Assembly: GCA_963668115.1 (NCBI GenBank)
Contig: OY764147.1
Span: forward strand, 2,418,001 to 2,482,000
From: Plut-88900 sp963668115
GTDB taxonomy: Bacteria; Chloroflexota; Dehalococcoidia; Plut-88900
Direction: 5' to 3'
Length of the DNA stretch: 64,000 nucleotides
The notes under the pieces are model-generated. The model saw only the letters and a list, made by a program, of their open reading frames with translations. It searched no databases and was not told the DNA's origin. The position numbers and the translations under genes were made by a program. Below are positions 9,143 to 18,618 of this stretch, in pieces. Position 1 is the first letter of the stretch. The number at the start of each line of letters is the position of its first letter.

Positions 9143-9622
9143 TCAAAACCAGGCCTTGCGGCCCTTAACGTATGTAGCGTCGAATTCGGCGTCGGGCTTG
9201 GTGAGGTAGATTATGCCCTCGACGAGGCTGATTATCCCTATCACCAGCAGCACAATTAGGCCGATGCCGAACACAAAAACCAGAGCAATCCCGAGAATGA
9301 ACAGCACCAGCAGCAAAGCCCCTTGTCCCGAGTAGCCCAGGTAGAACTTGTGCGCCCCCAGTACCCCGAACAGGATGGCGAGTATACCCGCCACCACCTT
9401 GTTCTTTTCGCCAAGGGCGGGCGTCGGCATTCCTTCGCGGATGAGATAGATGCTTACAGCTTCGTCAGTATCGGCGGCAACCTGGAAGTCAACGTGGGCG
9501 CCTTGGACGGGCAGGTCCTGTTCACGCCACTGGGGCCCCTCAAAGGTGTACCGCCGACCATCGTCGCCCGATATGACGCCGGCGTTTTCCTGGACGGAGT
9601 AGCTTAGGACTCGGCCTTTCAA
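9143..9622 (-). CDS. TM2-domain membrane protein with N-terminal cold-shock-like domain
   Basis: A 159-residue protein. Residues 1-65 (GRVLSYSVQENAGVISGDDGRRYTF) look like a cold-shock/OB-type beta-barrel, and residues 70-140 form a TM2 domain: KNKVVAGILAILFGVLGAHKFYLG, then GALLLVLFILGI and a third hydrophobic run. TM2 proteins are small membrane proteins of mostly unknown role; the CSD-TM2 arrangement recurs in bacteria. It lies between ACAD genes on the same strand (40 bp before paralogue 3, 13 bp after paralogue 4), so it may be in their transcript. Confidence 0.8.
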   Translation of the reverse strand: MKGRVLSYSVQENAGVISGDDGRRYTFEGPQWREQDLPVQGAHVDFQVAADTDEAVSIYLIREGMPTPALGEKNKVVAGILAILFGVLGAHKFYLGYSGQGALLLVLFILGIALVFVFGIGLIVLLVIGIISLVEGIIYLTKPDAEFDATYVKGRKAWF

Positions 9623-9635
9623 TATCAGTTCCCTC

Positions 9636-10811
9636 CTACGTCCCCCGAGGTAGCCCCAGCCCCCGACGCGCGATGATCCCCCTCTGCACTTCCGAGGTGC
9701 CCGAGTATATGGCCCCAGCCACGACGTTCAGGTAGAAGTCGGGCACGACGCCTTCCAGCGGAGCGTACTTGGACCCTTCGTGCAGCTGCCCCCCGAGACC
9801 CAGGATGTGGGTGAAGGTGTTCGCCACCCGGATCCACATCTCCGACCCGTACAGCTTGCCTATCGACGCTTCGTGGTTGGGGACCAGGCCCGCACCCTGC
9901 ATCCAGGCGATGCGGTAGCACAAAAGCCGGCTCACCTCGATATCGATAGCGGCATCGGAGAGTTTGCCCTTTACGCTTGGATCATCGATAAGGGTCTTGC
10001 CGTTGACCCTGGTTTCCTCGGCGTAGCGAGTCACGCCTTCCAGGATCTTCTTGGCCCGGGCCGGGTACTCGATCCCCGACCTCTCGAAGTCCAACGCCGA
10101 CATCGCTGCATACCAGCCCCGGTTCTTTTCGCCCAGCATATTCTTCTTCGGTACGCGCACGTTGTCGAAGGTGACCTCGTTGAAGTGGTGGCTTCCGGCC
10201 ATGGTGATCAGGGGCCGGATGGAGATGCCCGGCGTTTCCATGTCCAGCAGGAAGTAGGTGATGCCCCGGTGCTTGGGGGCGTCGGGGTCCGTGCGGGTCA
10301 GGATGTGCATCCAGGTAGCCAGGTGGGCAAAGCTGGTCCAGATCTTGCGTCCGTTGATAACGTAGTCGTCGCCGTCCTCCACGGCCCGGGTCTGGAGGCC
10401 CGCCAGGTCCGACCCCGCCTCGGGCTCGCTGAAGCCCTGGCACCAGAAGGCCTCGCCCCTGGATATGCGGCTCAGGTGCTCCTTCTTCTGCTCCTCGGTG
10501 CCGTGGATGATGATGGTCGGGCCGACGAAGTCGATACCCTGGTCCTCGATCTTGGTCGCGCCCCGGTAGCTGACCATCTCCTTATATATGAGTTGCATCA
10601 CCGGCGACGCGCCGCCTCCGCCGTACTCCCTGGGCCAGGCCATGGTGCGCCAGCCCTTCTCCCCGAACTTGCGGCGCATCTCCATCTCCTGCCTCCCGAC
10701 GGCATAGATGTCGGGCTGAGGTTCGTCCCAGTCCTCGGGCATCTCGTTGTCCAGGAAGTCGATGAGCTCTGTCTGAAAGGCCTTTTCCTCGGCGGTAAGA
10801 GAGAAATCCAT
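9636..10811 (-). CDS. Acyl-CoA dehydrogenase (ACAD paralogue 4)
   Basis: A 391-residue ACAD with GFSEPEAGSDLAGLQTRA, KIWTSFAHLATW and the tail VQRGIIARRGLGLPRGT. YSGTSE replaces YEGTSQ; ALDFERSG gives the candidate catalytic Glu (inference). First gene of a probable minus-strand run 10811-6823 with the CSD/TM2 protein and paralogues 3 and 2. Divergent from the restriction-modification operon that starts at 10934. Substrate unknown. Confidence 0.9.
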   Translation of the reverse strand: MDFSLTAEEKAFQTELIDFLDNEMPEDWDEPQPDIYAVGRQEMEMRRKFGEKGWRTMAWPREYGGGGASPVMQLIYKEMVSYRGATKIEDQGIDFVGPTIIIHGTEEQKKEHLSRISRGEAFWCQGFSEPEAGSDLAGLQTRAVEDGDDYVINGRKIWTSFAHLATWMHILTRTDPDAPKHRGITYFLLDMETPGISIRPLITMAGSHHFNEVTFDNVRVPKKNMLGEKNRGWYAAMSALDFERSGIEYPARAKKILEGVTRYAEETRVNGKTLIDDPSVKGKLSDAAIDIEVSRLLCYRIAWMQGAGLVPNHEASIGKLYGSEMWIRVANTFTHILGLGGQLHEGSKYAPLEGVVPDFYLNVVAGAIYSGTSEVQRGIIARRGLGLPRGT

Positions 10812-10883
10812 AACGGCTCCTTTGCGAGGCGCGGGTATGAGGCTATTGTATTCGGGCTGGGGGTGGGGGGCAAACGGGGGGAG

Positions 10884-10913
10884 TTGACAGGTCAGAGTGG
10901 GATTGCTTAGTCT
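10884..10913 (+). promoter_or_regulatory. Candidate sigma70-type promoter of the mod-res operon
   Basis: TTGACA at 10884-10889, an 18-bp spacer and TAGTCT at 10908-10913, 20 bp before the GTG start of mod; AGGAGG at 10922-10927 is the ribosome site. The -35 is a full consensus, the -10 only partial. Confidence 0.45.
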
Positions 10914-10933
10914 CCCCTCTCAGGAGGCGAGCC

Positions 10934-12571
10934 GTGCCAACACTGGAATTCAAGGGCAAGCAACACATCTACGCCCACCATCTCACAGTTCCCTATCGAC
11001 CCCTGGTACCCGACACAGATCGCTCCCTCAACCCCGCCGGCGTGGACGATAATCTAATCATCCACGGCGACAACCTCCACGCCCTGAAAGCCCTCCTTCC
11101 CCGCTACGCGGGCCGAATCAAGTGCATCTACATTGACCCGCCCTACAACACAGGCAACGAGGGTTGGGTCTACAACGACAAAGTGAACAGCCCGCTAATG
11201 AAGGCATGGCTGAAGGAGAACGGTCCCGTAGATAACGAAGACCTGGAACGCCACGACAAGTGGCTCTGCATGATGTGGCCTCGTCTACACCTGCTTAAAG
11301 AGTTGCTGGCTGAAGACGGGGTCATCTTCATATCCATCGACGACAATGAACAGCACCACCTGCGTATGTTGATGGATGAAATTTTCGGCAGAGAGAACTT
11401 TATAACTACCATCGTCTGGAAAAAGAGGGCTGGCGCACCCAATGACCGTAATGTGGGGGCCACTCATGAGTTGGTTATTCTCTATGGCAACAACAGTATG
11501 TCAGACGGTGTATTAAACCGCGACAAGAGAACCGCTAAACATCTCAGCAGGTACAAAAATCCAGACAACCACCCTAAGGGTGCATGGGCTCCAGATAATT
11601 TAATGGCCAACGTTAAAGGTGGCAGATATGTAGAGTCCCTTTATTTCTCCATCACAAATCCAGCGACTGGAGAGAAACACTATCCTTCCTCTAAGGGCAA
11701 CTGGCGATTCAATGAAGAGACTATTGAAGAACTTTTGGCTAACGATGAAATCTATTTTGGCAAGGGGGGAGACGGCCGTCCAAAACTCAAGAGGTTTCTC
11801 TCTGATGTAAGGGAGGGAGTACCTTATGGAACTATTTGGGACGATGTTCCCTTAGGAGTTGCTGGCAGTCGCGAAATCCAAGTAATTCTCGGAAACCTAA
11901 ATATATTCGATACTCCCAAACCTGAGGGGCTTATTCAGCAAATTCTACGAATGGCTACAGGCTCTAAGGACATAATTCTAGACTCCTTCGCTGGCTCTGC
12001 CACTACAGCCCACGCGGTCCTTGCCCTCAACAAAGAGGATGGCGGCAACCGCAAGTTCATAATGGTGGAGTGCGAGGACTATGCGGACACAATAACCGCT
12101 GAGCGGGTGCGGCGCGTCATCAAGGGCGTACCAGAGGCCAAAGACAAGTCCTTGAAGGAAGGATTGGATGGTTCTTTCACCTATTGCACTCTCGGTGCTC
12201 CCATAGAGCTGGAGGGGATGATTACGGGCGAGGCCCTGCCGTCGTACTCGGGGCTGGCTGCGTACTTGCTGCACACGGCGTCGGGAATCTCCGCCGGAGC
12301 AGCAACTCTTGAACAACGGAACGACGACGGACTCTTCTATTCCAACGGGGCCACGGACTACCACCTGCTGTACAAACCCGATCTTGACTGGCTGTGCGGT
12401 AACGAAGGGATACTGAACGAAGACCGGGCGAAACGCATAAGCGCCGCCAGCCGTGGAAATGGCCGGAAGGCAATCGTTTTCGGGCCTGGCAAATTCATAG
12501 GCCAACGGGAGCTGACGAACATGGGAATCACCTTCTGCCAACTGCCCTATGAGATTCACGGTTCGGGGTAG
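10934..12571 (+). CDS. mod: Type III-like DNA adenine methyltransferase (Mod)
   Basis: A 545-residue beta-class N6-adenine methylase. Motif IV DPPYNTGNEGWVYND is at about residue 65, and the AdoMet motif FAGSATTAHAVLALN is near residue 350, the order expected for type III Mod. The intervening target recognition region (about residues 150-340) is encoded by markedly AT-richer DNA (about 11380-11990) than the flanks. GTG start with AGGAGG 6 bp upstream. The res gene follows after 2 bp, so the pair is translationally coupled. Mod confers site specificity and methylates one strand of an asymmetric site; the site cannot be read from sequence. Confidence 0.9.
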   Translation: MPTLEFKGKQHIYAHHLTVPYRPLVPDTDRSLNPAGVDDNLIIHGDNLHALKALLPRYAGRIKCIYIDPPYNTGNEGWVYNDKVNSPLMKAWLKENGPVDNEDLERHDKWLCMMWPRLHLLKELLAEDGVIFISIDDNEQHHLRMLMDEIFGRENFITTIVWKKRAGAPNDRNVGATHELVILYGNNSMSDGVLNRDKRTAKHLSRYKNPDNHPKGAWAPDNLMANVKGGRYVESLYFSITNPATGEKHYPSSKGNWRFNEETIEELLANDEIYFGKGGDGRPKLKRFLSDVREGVPYGTIWDDVPLGVAGSREIQVILGNLNIFDTPKPEGLIQQILRMATGSKDIILDSFAGSATTAHAVLALNKEDGGNRKFIMVECEDYADTITAERVRRVIKGVPEAKDKSLKEGLDGSFTYCTLGAPIELEGMITGEALPSYSGLAAYLLHTASGISAGAATLEQRNDDGLFYSNGATDYHLLYKPDLDWLCGNEGILNEDRAKRISAASRGNGRKAIVFGPGKFIGQRELTNMGITFCQLPYEIHGSG

Positions 12572-12573
12572 GG

Positions 12574-15111
12574 ATGGAGCTCAAGAACTATCAGGTCGCC
12601 GCGCTGGACGCCTTCGTTCGCTGGCGTGACGCGCTGGCCGAGGCGCAAGCGAAATCTGAAACGGCCATATCTGCGTTGGAGAGCGTAGGGGCCGATATTC
12701 CCGAAGACACACTCAACTACCCCAAGAGCGCGTGGCAGAATCTCGCCCGGTCCGGCGGCGTGGCCGAGAGCGCGGGGGAATATGCGAGCCGCACGGACGA
12801 CGCCAGGCGCCCGATACCCCACGTCTGCTTGAAGGTCCCGACCGGCGGCGGCAAGACCCTCCTGGCCGCGGCCGCGCTGGAACGCCTGAACAGGCGGACG
12901 GGCCTGACGCTCTGGATAACCCCGACCCGCGCCATATACCAACAGACTAAAGACGCCCTAAGAAACAGGGAACATCCCTACCGGCAGATGTTGGAACGCG
13001 CCAGCGGCGGTCGGGTCAAGCTGCTGGAAAAGGACGACCTGTTCACGCGCGCCGACGCGGCTAACTACCTGTGCATAATGCTGCTGATGCTCCCCGCCGC
13101 CAACCGACGGAAGGGCCGGGAGTTCCTGCGAATGTTCCGGGACTCGGGCCGGTACCCCACCTTGTTCCCTGATAGTGACGATGCCCTCGGCGACGCCAAG
13201 CTATTGAACGAACACCCGGACCTGGAGCGCGCTTCAGAGAACGGCCCCATTAAGCACAGCCTGTTCAACGTGTTCAAGATGCTGCGGCCCGTAGTAGTGC
13301 TGGACGAGGCACACAAAGCCTACGGCGCCAAGAAACGGGAGGCCAACGAAGAGTTTGTAGGCTCCGTAAACCGCTTGGATCCCAGCATGGTCATCGAACT
13401 CTCGGCCACCCCCAACCGGGGCATCAGCAACCTTTTGGTGGACATTACCGGTGTGGAACTGAAGAACGAGGAGATGATAAAGCTGCCGGTGCAGGTCAAG
13501 GCATCGACAAATGCCGATTGGCACAACACCTTGGCGGAAGCCCACGACGAGTTGGAACGGCTGGACGCCGAGGGCGTGTCGCTTCAGATGAGCAATGGAC
13601 GCTACATACGCCCCATAGCCGTAGTGAGGGTGGAGAGGACCGGCAAGGAGCAGCGGGATACGGACTTCATTCATGCCGAGGACGTGCGGGAGTACCTCGT
13701 GCAGAGCCTCGGCGTCCCCTCCGATGCGGTGGCCGTGAAGTCGTCGGAGATGGATGAGCTGCGCGGCAAGGACCTTCTGTCGGAATTCTCGCCAGTGCGC
13801 TGGATCATCACCAAAGCTGCCCTGATGGAGGGTTGGGACTGCCCCTTTGCCTACGTCCTGGTCATGCTGGACAACACCCAGGCGCAGCGGGCGCTCACCC
13901 AGCTGGTCGGACGGGTAATGCGGCAACCCCACGCGCAGCGAACGGGTAGGGAAGCCCTCGACCAGTGCTACGTCTATTGCTGCAATGTCGACGTTGGTGT
14001 AGCTGTGAGCCAGGTGAAGAACGGGCTGGAGCAAGAGGGATTGACGGGGTTGGGAGACGCCGTCCTGAGCGATTCCCCGGACTTTGTGCGCGTCCCCTTT
14101 CAACGGCGGGCAGCGTTTCGAGACAAGGACATATTCTTGCCCCTGGTTCTGCATAAAGACGGCTCGGGCTGGTGCGAGCTTGACTATCAGCGCCACATTT
14201 TGCCGGGCGTCAATTGGAGCGCTATCGAGGCCCCGGACCCGCAGCGTAGCTTCCCCGAACGCGCTCGGTGGAAATGGGCAACCGTCGACGTCGGGGAGAC
14301 ACTGCCGGTCTTCCACGCCGACCAGGAGTTATACATCGACAAGACGGTGAGAATATCGTGGTACGCCCGACGCCTTTCGGACGTAGTCCCCAATCCGTGG
14401 CAGGCTGCCCGCATAACCCGTGAGTTGGTGGGGAAACTCAGAGAGGCAGGGAGTTCAGATGAGGAAATTCACGACCAGCGTTCCTATCTGGCCTTTGCAT
14501 TGCGGCAATTTACGGCTCAGGAGGTGGAGACGCAGGCTGAGCAGGTATTCAGGAGCAAACTAAAGGCCGGAGACGTTCGGTTCGACTTGGAAGCGGGGCA
14601 GCCCAACTTCTGCATGGTGCATGAATACGAGATACCCGCAGCAGGTGGGCTGGGGGGACTGTTGGCTCGCAGAGACCATCAACCCATGCAGCTTAGTCTG
14701 TTCGAGCCGGTTTACGAACGTCAATTTGATTCCGATCTGGAGCGCAACTTTGCCCGATATCTGGATGAGCAAAAGGCGCTCCAGTGGTGGCACAAGGTGG
14801 CTGTGCGCCAGAGGAGCGAATACTATTTACGAGGTTGGAAGCAGGATCGGATCTATCCCGACTTCGTAGCAATGGCAGGGCCGAGGGGCGACAAGGCACA
14901 AGTATTGGTTTTCGAGACCAAGGGCGAGCATCTGAAAGGGAACCCCGACACAGAATACAAAACCCGCGTCCTGGAAACGCTGGAAAAGGCGTTCAACTGC
15001 GGCACGATGAGGATATGCGAAGGCCCGGCCAAAGGCGTCTTCCGCCTCATATTCACCGAGGACGAGTTCCCAATCGCTCTCTCCAGCCTCAGCGAGACCT
15101 ACACCCCCTAA
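12574..15111 (+). CDS. res: Type III-like restriction enzyme (Res), helicase plus nuclease
   Basis: An 845-residue SF2 helicase-nuclease. Walker A PTGGGKTLLAAAAL (near residue 90), DEAH box VVVLDEAHKAYG, motif III ELSATPNRG, motif VI QLVGRVMRQPHA, and a C-terminal PD-(D/E)XK nuclease IYPDFVAMAG...VLVFETKGEHL (near residues 765-790). This is the standard Res layout: ATP-dependent translocation and cleavage with Mod. Starts 2 bp after the mod stop. It appears intact. Its stop overlaps by 4 bp the stop of the convergent ACAD at 15108, so the cassette abuts the metabolic gene with no spacer. Confidence 0.9.
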   Translation: MELKNYQVAALDAFVRWRDALAEAQAKSETAISALESVGADIPEDTLNYPKSAWQNLARSGGVAESAGEYASRTDDARRPIPHVCLKVPTGGGKTLLAAAALERLNRRTGLTLWITPTRAIYQQTKDALRNREHPYRQMLERASGGRVKLLEKDDLFTRADAANYLCIMLLMLPAANRRKGREFLRMFRDSGRYPTLFPDSDDALGDAKLLNEHPDLERASENGPIKHSLFNVFKMLRPVVVLDEAHKAYGAKKREANEEFVGSVNRLDPSMVIELSATPNRGISNLLVDITGVELKNEEMIKLPVQVKASTNADWHNTLAEAHDELERLDAEGVSLQMSNGRYIRPIAVVRVERTGKEQRDTDFIHAEDVREYLVQSLGVPSDAVAVKSSEMDELRGKDLLSEFSPVRWIITKAALMEGWDCPFAYVLVMLDNTQAQRALTQLVGRVMRQPHAQRTGREALDQCYVYCCNVDVGVAVSQVKNGLEQEGLTGLGDAVLSDSPDFVRVPFQRRAAFRDKDIFLPLVLHKDGSGWCELDYQRHILPGVNWSAIEAPDPQRSFPERARWKWATVDVGETLPVFHADQELYIDKTVRISWYARRLSDVVPNPWQAARITRELVGKLREAGSSDEEIHDQRSYLAFALRQFTAQEVETQAEQVFRSKLKAGDVRFDLEAGQPNFCMVHEYEIPAAGGLGGLLARRDHQPMQLSLFEPVYERQFDSDLERNFARYLDEQKALQWWHKVAVRQRSEYYLRGWKQDRIYPDFVAMAGPRGDKAQVLVFETKGEHLKGNPDTEYKTRVLETLEKAFNCGTMRICEGPAKGVFRLIFTEDEFPIALSSLSETYTP

Positions 15112-16286
15112 GCCCCCCTCGGCAGCCCCAGCCCCCGAGTCGCCACTACGTTCCGCTGGATCTCCTGGGAGCCCGACTCTATGGTGTAAGGCACGGCGAA
15201 CAGGTACTGGTTCGAGATGAACCCCTGCAGCTCCGCATACTTGGAGCCTGCCTCCAGCTGACCCTTCAGCCCCATGACTTCCATCCCCACCCGGGCCAGC
15301 TTCTGCGACGTCTGGGTGCTCAGCAGCCTCAGCAGCGACGCCTCCATGTTCGGGACTATGCCCTCGGCCTGCATCCAGGCGATGCGGTAGGCCATCATCC
15401 GGGACGTCTCCAGGTCTACGGCCACGTCGGCGAGCTTGTGGCGGACTATCGGGTCCTGGGCCAGGGTATGGCCGTTGACAGTGGTATCGTTGGCGTAGCC
15501 GATTAGCAGGTCGAGGATGCGTTTGCCCCCGGCCGGGTGGGTGATGCCCGTGCGCTCGAAGTCCAGCAGGGTCATGGCGACGTACCAGCCCCGGTTAACC
15601 TCGCCCAGCACGTTGTTCTTCGGGACCCGGACGTTGTCGAAGAACTCCTCGTTGAAGGAGCTCTCGCCGCTCATCTCCTGGATGGGGCGGACGGTGATGC
15701 CCGGCGTGTCCATGTCCAGCAGGAAGAAGGTGATGCCCCGGTGCTTTACGGCCTCGGTGTCGGTGCGGGCCAGCAGGAACATGTGATCAGCGAATTGGGC
15801 ATAGCTGGACCAGATCTTCTGGCCGTTGATCACGTAGTCGTCACCGTCCAGCACCGCTCGAGTCTGCAGCGAAGCAAGGTCGGACCCCGACTCCGGCTCG
15901 CTGAAACCCTGGCACCACACTGCTTCACCTCTCGCTATCGCGCCGAGATACGCCCTCTTCTGCTCTTCCGTGCCGTGGTGCATGAGGGTCGGGCCCAGGA
16001 GGTTGAGTCCGAAGGTGTCGATTCCCGGGGCCCCGCGGTACTCCCACTCTTCCTGGAAGATGAGCTGGGATATAGCGGATGCGCCCTGGCCGCCGTACTC
16101 CTCGGGCCAGCCCATGGTGTTCCAGCCCTTTTCCGCCAGCATCTTCCGCCACTTCATCTCCGTTTCCTTGTCGACATGGGCGAAGGAAATGGGGCCGCCT
16201 ATCCAGTCGGAGGGCAGGTTCTCGTCGAGGAAGTCCCTCACCTCCTGGCGAAATGCGGTCTGTTCTTCAGTCAGGTGCAAGTCCAT
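15108..16286 (-). CDS. Acyl-CoA dehydrogenase (ACAD paralogue 5)
   Basis: A 392-residue ACAD with GFSEPESGSDLASLQTRA, KIWSSYAQFADH and the tail IQRNVVATRGLGLPRGA. IESGSQE occupies the YEGTSQ position, so again there is no MCAD-type Glu; LLDFERTG carries a candidate base. Together with the other four it forms a family with conserved FAD motifs and variable substrate-facing residues. Convergent with res, overlapping its stop by 4 bp. Upstream on the same strand after 77 bp is the RAM-domain gene, which could sense a related metabolite. Confidence 0.9.
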   Translation of the reverse strand: MDLHLTEEQTAFRQEVRDFLDENLPSDWIGGPISFAHVDKETEMKWRKMLAEKGWNTMGWPEEYGGQGASAISQLIFQEEWEYRGAPGIDTFGLNLLGPTLMHHGTEEQKRAYLGAIARGEAVWCQGFSEPESGSDLASLQTRAVLDGDDYVINGQKIWSSYAQFADHMFLLARTDTEAVKHRGITFFLLDMDTPGITVRPIQEMSGESSFNEEFFDNVRVPKNNVLGEVNRGWYVAMTLLDFERTGITHPAGGKRILDLLIGYANDTTVNGHTLAQDPIVRHKLADVAVDLETSRMMAYRIAWMQAEGIVPNMEASLLRLLSTQTSQKLARVGMEVMGLKGQLEAGSKYAELQGFISNQYLFAVPYTIESGSQEIQRNVVATRGLGLPRGA

Positions 16287-16363
16287 CTGTTAACTCCTTG
16301 CTGAGCGGGAATAGGACAAATCCCAAGGTCACGATATCGGGCAGAATCGGCCAGGTGTCGGGG

Positions 16364-16603
16364 CTAGGGGAGGGACACGGCGAGGCAGGTCATCGTCTTG
16401 ACGACACTCCCCACGGCGTGAACCTTGCTGGTTACCAGCTCCCCGATGGTGTTCACGTCCTCGGCCTCCAGGACGGCTATCACGTCGTAGGGTCCAACCA
16501 CGGCGTCTACGGATGTGACGCCCTCGACCAACCTCAGGTTGTTGACGACGGTGTTGGTGGTGCCTACTGCAGTTTCAATAAGAACGAAAGCCTTGTTTGC
16601 CAT
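16364..16603 (-). CDS. Stand-alone RAM (Lrp/AsnC ligand-binding) domain protein
   Basis: A 79-residue protein equal to the C-terminal effector domain of Lrp/AsnC regulators: KAFVLIETAVGTT...LRLVEGVTSVDAVVGPYDVIAVLEAED...VVKTMTCLAV. There is no DNA-binding HTH. Such stand-alone RAM proteins form ring oligomers and bind amino acids or other small ligands. On the same strand as and upstream of ACAD paralogue 5, so cotranscription is possible. Confidence 0.85.
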   Translation of the reverse strand: MANKAFVLIETAVGTTNTVVNNLRLVEGVTSVDAVVGPYDVIAVLEAEDVNTIGELVTSKVHAVGSVVKTMTCLAVSLP

Positions 16604-16795
16604 TTATTCCTCCCCGTTGCCTGCTCCCCGACGCCTCTGTCGGTGCCCGCATTCTATGTCGGGCGGAAAAATCGTGTCAAACGGGATTCGTTCCGCAAGA
16701 AAGCACAAGACGTGTGGCACAGACGCCCCGAGATGTGTTATATATTGCGACCTTGACATAGGGGCAAGGAACAAACACTCGGGAAAGGCTTGAGC

Positions 16796-18466
16796 ATGAA
16801 AGGCAAGGCGTGGATATTCGGGAAGTGGCCTGGAATCTTGGCAGCACTGGCCGTGACTGTCCTGCTATTTGCCTGTAGCGGGGATCCTGAGCCCACGGCC
16901 ACCGCGCTTCCGACGCCGACTGTCCCTCCAACGCCGATTCCTACCTCAGTGCCGAGTCCCACCCCAGTGCCCGTTTCGGCCCCCCAGATAGACGACGAAA
17001 CCACGTGGCAGGAGCTTTTCGATGGTTTCACGCCTGCCGAGCAGGACTGCATTCGCACGGAGGTCGGAGGTGAACTGGAGTCGGTTCTGGGCGAACTGGT
17101 CCTGACGGACGACGGCCTGACGGACTCCCATGTGTCCCTCTTCGAGTGCCTCACCCCCGAGACGGCTCGTTCAGTGTACGCTTCTTTTGTGGTTGCGGGA
17201 ATGGTGAGCGATGAAACTTATGACGTGTCGGATCAGGAAATTCAATGTGTGAGTGCATGGGTGTCGGGCGCCGACGTGCACCGGCTGATCAGAGGCATGG
17301 CCGAAGATGACTTGACCGTCGTGGGGGAGGCGATGTCCGGGGTCATACCTTGCCTGTTGGATTTCTTCATGCCGGACTTCCTTGCCGAGATGGGCATTGA
17401 CGCGGACACCTTGACGGATGATGAGCGCACCTGCCTGAACGAATGGATGGCGGGATATGACTGGTCCAACTTAATGACGGCCCTGACGGAAGATGACTTG
17501 GGAATAATGGGCGAGTTCCTTCCCGGCTTGATAGACTGCGCGCCCGGCTCTTTCCTGACGCTATTCTTCGAAGACTTCGATGTTGACCTGGACGCGCTCA
17601 GTGACGAAGAGAAACAATGCTTGGAAGATTGGCTGATAGACTTTGACTGGGACGCTGTCATCGCCGCGATGACAGCTGCGGCTTTCGCCGCGGAAGACGA
17701 GGCATACAGCATCCTTGCCGAGGTCTTTGGCTTACTAGCATGCGTTCCCGATCTGCCCCTGGATGAGGACGTTGGCTATGGAGGCCCTGACGACCATGCC
17801 GATGACTTTACGGACGCCACACGCATCGGCGTCGGGGAATCCATCGACGGAGCTATCGAACATGATCTCGACATAGACCTGTTCGAGCTAACGGCGGATT
17901 CAGGTCAGTTCTACCAGATCGACGTCTCCCTGGGCACCCTGGACGACTCCGTGCTAACTGTCTACGCTACCGACGGTAGGGAAGTCGCATACAACGACGA
18001 TCACGGCGACGGGACTGCCTCGCGCATCGTCTGGCGCGCCCCTTCCTCCGATGTCTACTATGTCGAGGTTTCTGGGTTCATCTCCACGGGCTCCTATACG
18101 CTGACCGTAGATTCCATCGATGTGACGGACGATTACCCCAACTCATCAAGTTTTGAGTTGAGATCCCTTGTTCTCGGGGAATCCATAGAAGGAGTCATCG
18201 ACTACGAGTACGACGTGGACATGTTCGAGCTATCGGCGAATTCCGGTCAGTCCTACCAGATCGACGTTGCCCTGGATACTCTGGACGACTCCGTGCTGAC
18301 CATCTACGATGCAGAAGGTTTGGAAGTCGAATTCAACGACGATTACGGCGATGGGAATGCATCTCGCATCATCTGGGAGGCGCCTGCCACCGGCGCCTAC
18401 TATGTAGAAGTGTCAGGGTACGACGAAGAAACAGGCTCCTACATACTGACCGTGGCGCTTCAATAG
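16796..18466 (+). CDS. Secreted lipoprotein with Cys-pair helical repeats and two PPC domains
   Basis: A 556-residue lipoprotein. Signal peptide with lipobox LLFAC (Cys near residue 28) is followed by a Pro/Thr-rich linker. Residues about 65-320 contain three to four divergent repeats of about 60 residues with the pattern SDEExxCLxxW...DW...DDL...LxxCxP, each with two Cys that could form a disulfide. Two PPC (pre-peptidase C-terminal) beta domains follow, about 330-440 and 445-556, both with the signature FELTADSGQxYQIDVSLGTLDDSVLTVY and acidic loops (DDHGDG, DDYGDG) likely to bind calcium. ATG 16796 is preferred over TTG 16790; GGGAAAGG lies upstream. Extracellular function unknown; no protease domain is present. 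Confidence 0.8.
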   Translation: MKGKAWIFGKWPGILAALAVTVLLFACSGDPEPTATALPTPTVPPTPIPTSVPSPTPVPVSAPQIDDETTWQELFDGFTPAEQDCIRTEVGGELESVLGELVLTDDGLTDSHVSLFECLTPETARSVYASFVVAGMVSDETYDVSDQEIQCVSAWVSGADVHRLIRGMAEDDLTVVGEAMSGVIPCLLDFFMPDFLAEMGIDADTLTDDERTCLNEWMAGYDWSNLMTALTEDDLGIMGEFLPGLIDCAPGSFLTLFFEDFDVDLDALSDEEKQCLEDWLIDFDWDAVIAAMTAAAFAAEDEAYSILAEVFGLLACVPDLPLDEDVGYGGPDDHADDFTDATRIGVGESIDGAIEHDLDIDLFELTADSGQFYQIDVSLGTLDDSVLTVYATDGREVAYNDDHGDGTASRIVWRAPSSDVYYVEVSGFISTGSYTLTVDSIDVTDDYPNSSSFELRSLVLGESIEGVIDYEYDVDMFELSANSGQSYQIDVALDTLDDSVLTIYDAEGLEVEFNDDYGDGNASRIIWEAPATGAYYVEVSGYDEETGSYILTVALQ

Positions 18467-18604
18467 AGGATTGCTCTAAAAAGCCGGGCGGATAGACTGT
18501 CCGTTACCCTTGACCCTGAGGCCATCGAAGGGCCGAACAGTGTAAGGATGGCGTCTTGTGAACCCCGACCCCCTGATATACGATGCACCCGACCAACCTG
18601 TTTT

Positions 18605-18610
18605 GGAGGA
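18605..18610 (+). promoter_or_regulatory. Ribosome binding site fixing the HbpS-like start
   Basis: GGAGGA at 18605-18610 lies 8 bp before ATG 18619, which makes that codon the start and not the in-frame ATG at 18583. Confidence 0.75.
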
Positions 18611-18618
18611 ATCCCGAC

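Noticed and set aside
13234..14316. A 360-codon minus-strand frame within res
   Set aside because: Antisense of the helicase region; no motif and no start context.
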